This document shows, piece by piece, positions 60,024 through 64,000 of a DNA stretch of 64,000 nt. Position 1 is the stretch's first letter; the number at the start of each line of letters is the position of its first letter. The stretch lies in NCBI GenBank assembly GCA_025998875.1, contig AP024675.1, positions 947,589-1,011,588 on the forward strand. Direction: 5' to 3'. Source of the stretch: Bacteroidota bacterium (GTDB lineage Bacteria > Bacteroidota > Rhodothermia > JANXDC01). The translations under genes and the position numbers were made by a program. A model generated the notes under the pieces. The model had not been told where the DNA came from. It saw only the letters and a program-made list of their open reading frames with translations, and did no database searches.

Positions 60024-62422
60024 TCCGCATTCGCCGTATCCAGATCGAATCCTGTGGCCCGGTGCGGGATCTGGACTGGCGTCCTGGCTCCATAGAGCTC
60101 ATCTACGACCGCAACGAGGAGGGAAAGACCGCCCTGGTCGATGCGATTCTACACTGCCTTTTCCCTCGACCCGCTCAGCTTTTCGGAGAAGGAACGGGGC
60201 GCTTTCCCGACGTGAAGGCCGAGCTCGAGGTTCTGGTGCGCGATCGTCTGTTGCGGTTGCGCGCCGATCAGGGGGGGCATCTGCTCAGGGCGCTTGGCTG
60301 GACCCAGCCCCGGCTGGGCAGGTTGTTTGTAGTGCGTTCCGGACTTTTGGAGCTGGCCCGGGAGGAAAAAGATTTCCAGCCCCTGCTCGAAGAGTTGCTC
60401 CGACACGCCATGGGCCCGCTGGCAACCCTGAGCCAGGTGCGGGCCCGGGTGATACGAGACGCCAGACTGACCCCGAAACTGGACTGGCTTGATCGCGAAG
60501 AGGCTCCGCTCAAAAGCCGTGTGCGCGAGCTTCTGGCTCGTCTGAAAACCTGGGAGGAGCTGATCGGGCGGATGCCGGAGCTGGAGGTTGCCGAGCGGGA
60601 ACAGGAAGGCCTCCTGCGAGAGCTCCAGAGCGCCCGTCGGGAACGCCAGGAGGTCCTGAATCGATGGCAGAGCCTGGAGGCCGCGCTTCGGGCCACCCGG
60701 GTGCGCAGGGCCTGGGAACTGTACCGCAAGTACAGGTTGCTTCTGGCCCAGCTCCAGCAGCAGGAGCGCTATCGGAGGGAAGATGTATCCCGATGGGCGC
60801 ATCTGGAAGCGGAATGGGCGCGTTGGCGCACGATCGAGGAGGAGGCGCTTCAGTACCGGGAACAGGAAAAACGGCTGGCCGAGCTCGAATCCCTGTGGCG
60901 GATTCGCGAGGCGGAATGGGAAAACCGGAGAATTGCCCTCCAGGAACGGGAACGGGCGGATCGCGAAACGCTCCTGGAGCTTGAAAGCCGGATTCGCCTC
61001 TGGGAGGAAGCCCGCAGAGCGACGCAAAAACGCCATCAGAGGGTGATCTGGCTGGGGCCCGTTGCCCTGTTCGGGATAGTCGGCGGGGGCATTCTGGCCG
61101 CGCTGGGGTTGGGGGGATCCGGACCCCTGCTTGTCGGGCTCGGCGTGGGCCTGCTGCTGCTCGGGGTAGCGGGATGGGGCTATTGGATGCGGTTGCGGGC
61201 CCGGCTTGGCGCCCTGGAGGAGGAGCGCCGCCGATGGATGCTGGAGTTGGAGCGCCGGGGAGCCCCGAAGGGGCTCGAAGACCCCCTGCGGGCCTGGGAG
61301 GCGATCCGGGAACAGCTTCAGGAGCAATGGCGGGCTCTCTGGGACGAGCTGGAAGCCGAACGCGAACAGCTGCGCGCCCAGCAGGAGCGGGAGCGGGCCC
61401 GATTGGCGGCCAGCGAGGAGAGCCTGCGCCGCCGCCTTGATGAATGGATCGCCGATCCAGAAGAGCTGCTGGCCCGGGTGCGCGCGCGTCGCGAGGCGGT
61501 TCAGGCTGAGCTGGAACGATTGCGGCTGCAGACGGGGCTTGCCGATCGGGAGAGGCTCGAAGAACGCGTCCGGCAGAGAGAGCAACTGGAACTCGAACTG
61601 CGCGCGCTCACCGGTCGCTGGGAAGCGCTCACCGGCGTTTCGATCATGGAGGCCGAGGACTGGCTGGCGCGCCATCCCGAACCGGAAGCGGTCGATCCCC
61701 TAGCCGAAGATCCGGAACAAGAACAGGCCCGCCTGAGGGCGGCCCTCCGGGAAATCGAGTCCCGGGTACTGACTCTGGAAGAAAGCCTGCGGGAGGCGGA
61801 GCGACGCCGGGAGGCCATAGCCCTGGCCTTACGAGAGCACCGCATCTCCAGTCCGGCTGAGCTCTACGCCCGATGGGAGGAAGATCGGGCCACGCTGCTG
61901 GACCTCATCGAAAGCCGGCTGGCGGGTATCTGGGCCGTCCAGGCCCTGGAGCGGCTGGAGAAAGATCAGCAGCGGCGGGTCGACTGGCTGCTGCATAACG
62001 GGGGCGAGCAGGCGGCAGTGGAGATATTCCGAGCCCTCAATGAGCGCTATCGGGATTTGCGATACGACCCGCGTTCGCGCGCCTTTGTGGCCATTCGGGA
62101 AGACGGACTGGCCATATCCGAGTTTCAGCTTTCCGACGGGGCCAGAAAGCAGCTCCTCCTCGCCCTTCGGATAGCGTTTCTGGAGCAGCTCCTGCGCGGA
62201 GAGGCCGCCTTTCTTGTGCTCGATGATCCGTTTATCACCTACGACGACGAGGGGCGCAAAGAGCGAGCGGTGCGCTGGCTCGGAACCATGGTCGACCGGG
62301 GCTGGCAGGTGCTGTATCTGACCACCGATCGCACCACGCGCGAGCTCTTCGAGGCGCATCTGGGTGTGCGCCCCCTTCGTATCCAGGAGCTGCTCCGCAG
62401 TCACCCGTCCGGTGCGGGATGA
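60020..62422 (+). CDS. YhaN-like ATPase with coiled coils and an inserted membrane segment
   Basis: An 800-residue SMC/SbcC/RecF-type ATPase. The P-loop is degenerate (DRNEEGKT at 30-37, Asp for the first Gly). Two coiled-coil arms flank a hydrophobic region of about 338-397 (LFGIVGGGILAALGLGG-type segments) that can form two transmembrane helices instead of an SbcC zinc hook; no CxxC hook is present. The signature LSDGARKQ lies near 704 and Walker B AFLVLDDP near 730. This matches Bacillus YhaN, so a membrane-tethered nuclease complex with the upstream metallophosphoesterase is likely. It starts in ATGA with that gene. Conditions of use are unknown. Confidence 0.84.
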   Translation: MIRIRRIQIESCGPVRDLDWRPGSIELIYDRNEEGKTALVDAILHCLFPRPAQLFGEGTGRFPDVKAELEVLVRDRLLRLRADQGGHLLRALGWTQPRLGRLFVVRSGLLELAREEKDFQPLLEELLRHAMGPLATLSQVRARVIRDARLTPKLDWLDREEAPLKSRVRELLARLKTWEELIGRMPELEVAEREQEGLLRELQSARRERQEVLNRWQSLEAALRATRVRRAWELYRKYRLLLAQLQQQERYRREDVSRWAHLEAEWARWRTIEEEALQYREQEKRLAELESLWRIREAEWENRRIALQERERADRETLLELESRIRLWEEARRATQKRHQRVIWLGPVALFGIVGGGILAALGLGGSGPLLVGLGVGLLLLGVAGWGYWMRLRARLGALEEERRRWMLELERRGAPKGLEDPLRAWEAIREQLQEQWRALWDELEAEREQLRAQQERERARLAASEESLRRRLDEWIADPEELLARVRARREAVQAELERLRLQTGLADRERLEERVRQREQLELELRALTGRWEALTGVSIMEAEDWLARHPEPEAVDPLAEDPEQEQARLRAALREIESRVLTLEESLREAERRREAIALALREHRISSPAELYARWEEDRATLLDLIESRLAGIWAVQALERLEKDQQRRVDWLLHNGGEQAAVEIFRALNERYRDLRYDPRSRAFVAIREDGLAISEFQLSDGARKQLLLALRIAFLEQLLRGEAAFLVLDDPFITYDDEGRKERAVRWLGTMVDRGWQVLYLTTDRTTRELFEAHLGVRPLRIQELLRSHPSGAG

Positions 62423-62477
62423 CATTCGGAACCGACGAGCTCATCTAAAATAACACAACACAGTCGAGGAGGCGGCC

Positions 62478-62675
62478 ATGACGTGCAACGTGGGCAAGGT
62501 GGACCGGGTTATCCGCATCGTGCTGGGGTTGGTGTTGCTGAGCCTGTTCTTCGTGGGCCCCAAAACCCCGTGGGGGCTTCTGGGGCTGGTCCTGCTCGGG
62601 ACGGCTTTTGTGCGCTTCTGTCCGATATATCGCCTGCTCGGACTCTCTACGTGCCAGCCCACCGGGGCCCGCTAA
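62478..62675 (+). CDS. DUF2892 (YgaP-type) membrane protein
   Basis: A 65-residue inner-membrane protein with two hydrophobic segments (about 10-28 and 31-49). CNVGKVDRVIRIVLGLVLL at the start and FCPIYRLLGLSTC near the end, with two cysteines in the latter, are typical. The family often accompanies rhodanese or sulfur-related functions; here it stands alone. CGAGGAGG precedes the ATG. Its stop shares CTAA with the purine nucleoside phosphorylase gene. Confidence 0.85.
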   Translation: MTCNVGKVDRVIRIVLGLVLLSLFFVGPKTPWGLLGLVLLGTAFVRFCPIYRLLGLSTCQPTGAR

Positions 62676-63499
62676 GCCGGGGGGTCGGAGACGGAACGCA
62701 GAAAGCGACGCAGCAGTCGGGATAGCTTTTCCCGCACAGCGCGACCCTGGGCGACGACTTCCTCGTGCTTGAGGGGATGGGGGCTCAAGCCGGCGGCTAG
62801 GTTGGTGATCGTCGAAAGGCCCACGACGCGTAGCCCGTAGTGGTGCGCCTGAACGGCCTCCGGCACGGTGGACATCCCCACCGCGTCGGCGCCCATGCGG
62901 CGAAACATCCGGATCTCGGCCGGGGTCTCGTAAGAAGGGCCCTGTGTCCATAGATACGTTCCTTCGCGCAGGGGAATGCCCTCCCGCAGAGCGGCCGAAA
63001 AGAGCGCTTCGCTCCACGCCGTATCGTAGGGAGAGCCTGCGGCCCGTCTGTAAGGACGCGATTCGATTCCCCGCAGGGGATTGGCGAACCCGAAGGCGAT
63101 GTGGTCCCGGATGAGCATCAGATCCCCGGGGTGGAAGAGCGGGTTGATGCCTCCCGCGGCGTTGGTCAGGATCAGGTTCCGCACCCCGAGCGCATGGAGC
63201 AGGTGGACGGGGTAGACGACTTCCTGGATCGAGTATCCCTCATAGAAGTGCACACGTCCCTGTACGAAGAGCACAGGTATACCCTCCAGATGCCCCCAGC
63301 TCAGCAGCCCCGCATGCCCTTCCACAGTGGAGGCGGGGTAGCCCGGGAGCATATGGGTGGGGATGCGCCACTGCGGATGGGCCGCTTCGACAAGTTCTCC
63401 AAGTCCGGATCCCAGCACGATGGCCGTCTCCGGCTGCAGGGGTATGCGGGTGCGCAGCCAGTCGGCAGCGCGCCGGGCCTGTGCGTATACCGGGTTCAT
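62672..63499 (-). CDS. Purine nucleoside phosphorylase (trimeric PNP-I type)
   Basis: A 275-residue enzyme for purine nucleoside salvage in the cytoplasm. IVLGSGLGELVEA at about 27-39 and STVEGHAGLLSWG with the phosphate-binding His, NAAGGINPLFHPGDLMLI and the Glu in GPSYETPAEI and STVPEAVQA are the family motifs. Inosine/guanosine preference is expected from the NAAGG and Asn-in-STITNLA pocket but cannot be tested here. It is divergent from the HPr gene and convergent with DUF2892. Confidence 0.93.
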   Translation of the reverse strand: MNPVYAQARRAADWLRTRIPLQPETAIVLGSGLGELVEAAHPQWRIPTHMLPGYPASTVEGHAGLLSWGHLEGIPVLFVQGRVHFYEGYSIQEVVYPVHLLHALGVRNLILTNAAGGINPLFHPGDLMLIRDHIAFGFANPLRGIESRPYRRAAGSPYDTAWSEALFSAALREGIPLREGTYLWTQGPSYETPAEIRMFRRMGADAVGMSTVPEAVQAHHYGLRVVGLSTITNLAAGLSPHPLKHEEVVAQGRAVREKLSRLLRRFLRSVSDPPA

Positions 63500-63525
63500 G
63501 GCCGAGAGGCTCTGCGGAAAGTCCG

Positions 63526-63557
63526 TTGCATGGCTTGGAGGACGAACCCTATTATGG
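63526..63557 (+). promoter_or_regulatory. Predicted promoter for ptsH-ptsI
   Basis: TTG (63526-63528), 21 nt, TATTATGG (63550-63557), 6 of 8 to TAnnTTTG. A start site about 16 nt before the HPr ATG follows. Confidence 0.45.
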
Positions 63558-63579
63558 AATCGGTCAAAGCGGTCCGAAG

Positions 63580-63846
63580 ATGAAGATTCTAGAGGTGGAA
63601 GTCAAAAACCGGGCGGGCCTGCATACTCGGCCGGCGGCGCTTCTGGTGAAAACCGCCTCGAAGTTTAAATCCGACATCACCCTGCTCAAAGACGGGTTTG
63701 CGGTAAACGCCAAAAGCATCATTGGGGTTATGACCCTTGCCGCCGAACCGGGATGCCGGCTCACCCTGCAGATCGAAGGGCCGGACGAGGAGGAGGCAGC
63801 CCAGACGCTGGGGGCGCTCTTTGCAAGTGGTTTCGGGGAAGAATGA
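63580..63846 (+). CDS. ptsH: Phosphocarrier protein HPr
   Basis: An 88-residue PTS phosphocarrier. The active-site His15 is in GLHTRPA at 13-19 and the regulatory Ser46 in AKSIIGVM. It accepts phosphate from enzyme I (next gene) and passes it to EIIA proteins or regulators. The ATG at 63580 has a weak ribosome site; a frame open to 63481 would add 33 unrelated residues. It overlaps ptsI by ATGA. No EII gene is in the window, so a regulatory or partial PTS is possible. Confidence 0.95.
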   Translation: MKILEVEVKNRAGLHTRPAALLVKTASKFKSDITLLKDGFAVNAKSIIGVMTLAAEPGCRLTLQIEGPDEEEAAQTLGALFASGFGEE

Positions 63847-64000
63847 GCATGCGCAAGGGCGGTGAAATACGGTTGCGCGGTATTCCCGGCTCGCCCGGTA
63901 TCGCCATCGGTCGGGCTTTTCTGTTCGAGCGCACCCGACCGCGCATTCCGCATCGACACCTGGCTCCGGAGGAGGTCGAGGGGGAGATCGTCCGCTTCCG
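63843..64000 (+). CDS. ptsI: PTS enzyme I (phosphoenolpyruvate-protein phosphotransferase), 3' end outside window
   Basis: The first 52 residues only. IRLRGIPGSPGIAIGRAFLF is the characteristic N-terminal start of enzyme I, which takes phosphate from phosphoenolpyruvate and gives it to HPr. The ATG at 63843 overlaps the ptsH stop. The catalytic His and the C-terminal PEP domain lie beyond the window. Confidence 0.9.
   Translation, partial: MSMRKGGEIRLRGIPGSPGIAIGRAFLFERTRPRIPHRHLAPEEVEGEIVRF

Overview
The window comes from a GC-rich, densely packed bacterium of the Bacteroidota/Rhodothermota lineage. Three independent signs support this. A PorZ-like type IX secretion (T9SS) protein and a secreted protein with a type IX sorting tail are present, next to a TonB-dependent receptor with a carboxypeptidase-regulatory-like N-domain. 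The three tRNA promoters that can be read carry the lineage's TAnnTTTG -7 box behind a TTG -33 element at a constant 21-nt gap. Unlike many Bacteroidota, most genes also have a clear Shine-Dalgarno sequence. Genes commonly overlap by 4 nt, and five converging gene pairs share a stop tetranucleotide. The exact genus cannot be told from the sequence alone. The compactness would fit a thermophile, but that is inference.

Layout. 1-5.3 kb (+): the end of an M20 amidohydrolase, a lamin-tail surface protein, murI, a ring-cleaving dioxygenase and a molybdopterin oxidoreductase. 5.3-8.5 kb (-): a DUF58 protein, a TPR lipoprotein and a DUF885 peptidase-like protein. 8.5-11.2 kb: a long structured leader, then speD and speE (polyamine synthesis), and a convergent epimerase. 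11.3-16.8 kb (+): six tightly coupled genes (CoA-binding protein, HAD, SDR, PHP phosphoesterase, ribH, PorZ-like protein). 16.9-21.4 kb: a TonB receptor and a beta-helix surface protein. 21.4-28.5 kb: meaB, ychF, a TPM protein, lipA, msrC, mutS. 28.6-35.5 kb: tRNA-Pro, a quinone-oxidoreductase-like protein, an m5C methyltransferase, a flippase, a glycosyltransferase, a threonine dehydratase and an M19 dipeptidase. 36-43.7 kb: a histidine kinase with a degenerate receiver, hslVU, DUF3467, cystathionine beta-synthase and a phosphohexomutase. 43.7-51 kb: an RsmB-like methyltransferase, a rhomboid protease, tRNA-Met, htpX, a LysM/RlpA protein, a TPR protein, a YD-repeat lipoprotein, a Trp-rich membrane protein and an HMCES-type protein. 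51-58 kb (+): DUF2461, a small unknown, pdxB, a secreted unknown, an orphan solute-binding lipoprotein, a CbpA-like DnaJ and aspS. 58.1-64 kb: tRNA-Lys, tRNA-Leu, DoxX, an SbcD/YhaO-YhaN pair with membrane segments in the coiled coil, DUF2892, purine nucleoside phosphorylase, HPr and the start of enzyme I.

Most of the window is chromosomal housekeeping. No insertion sequences, phage genes, CRISPR arrays or attachment sites were seen. The observations most worth following up are the speD leader RNA candidate, the membrane-anchored YhaN-like ATPase, the kinase whose receiver carries Glu where the phosphorylated Asp should be, the fixed-spacing promoter class, and the stop-codon-sharing convergent gene pairs.
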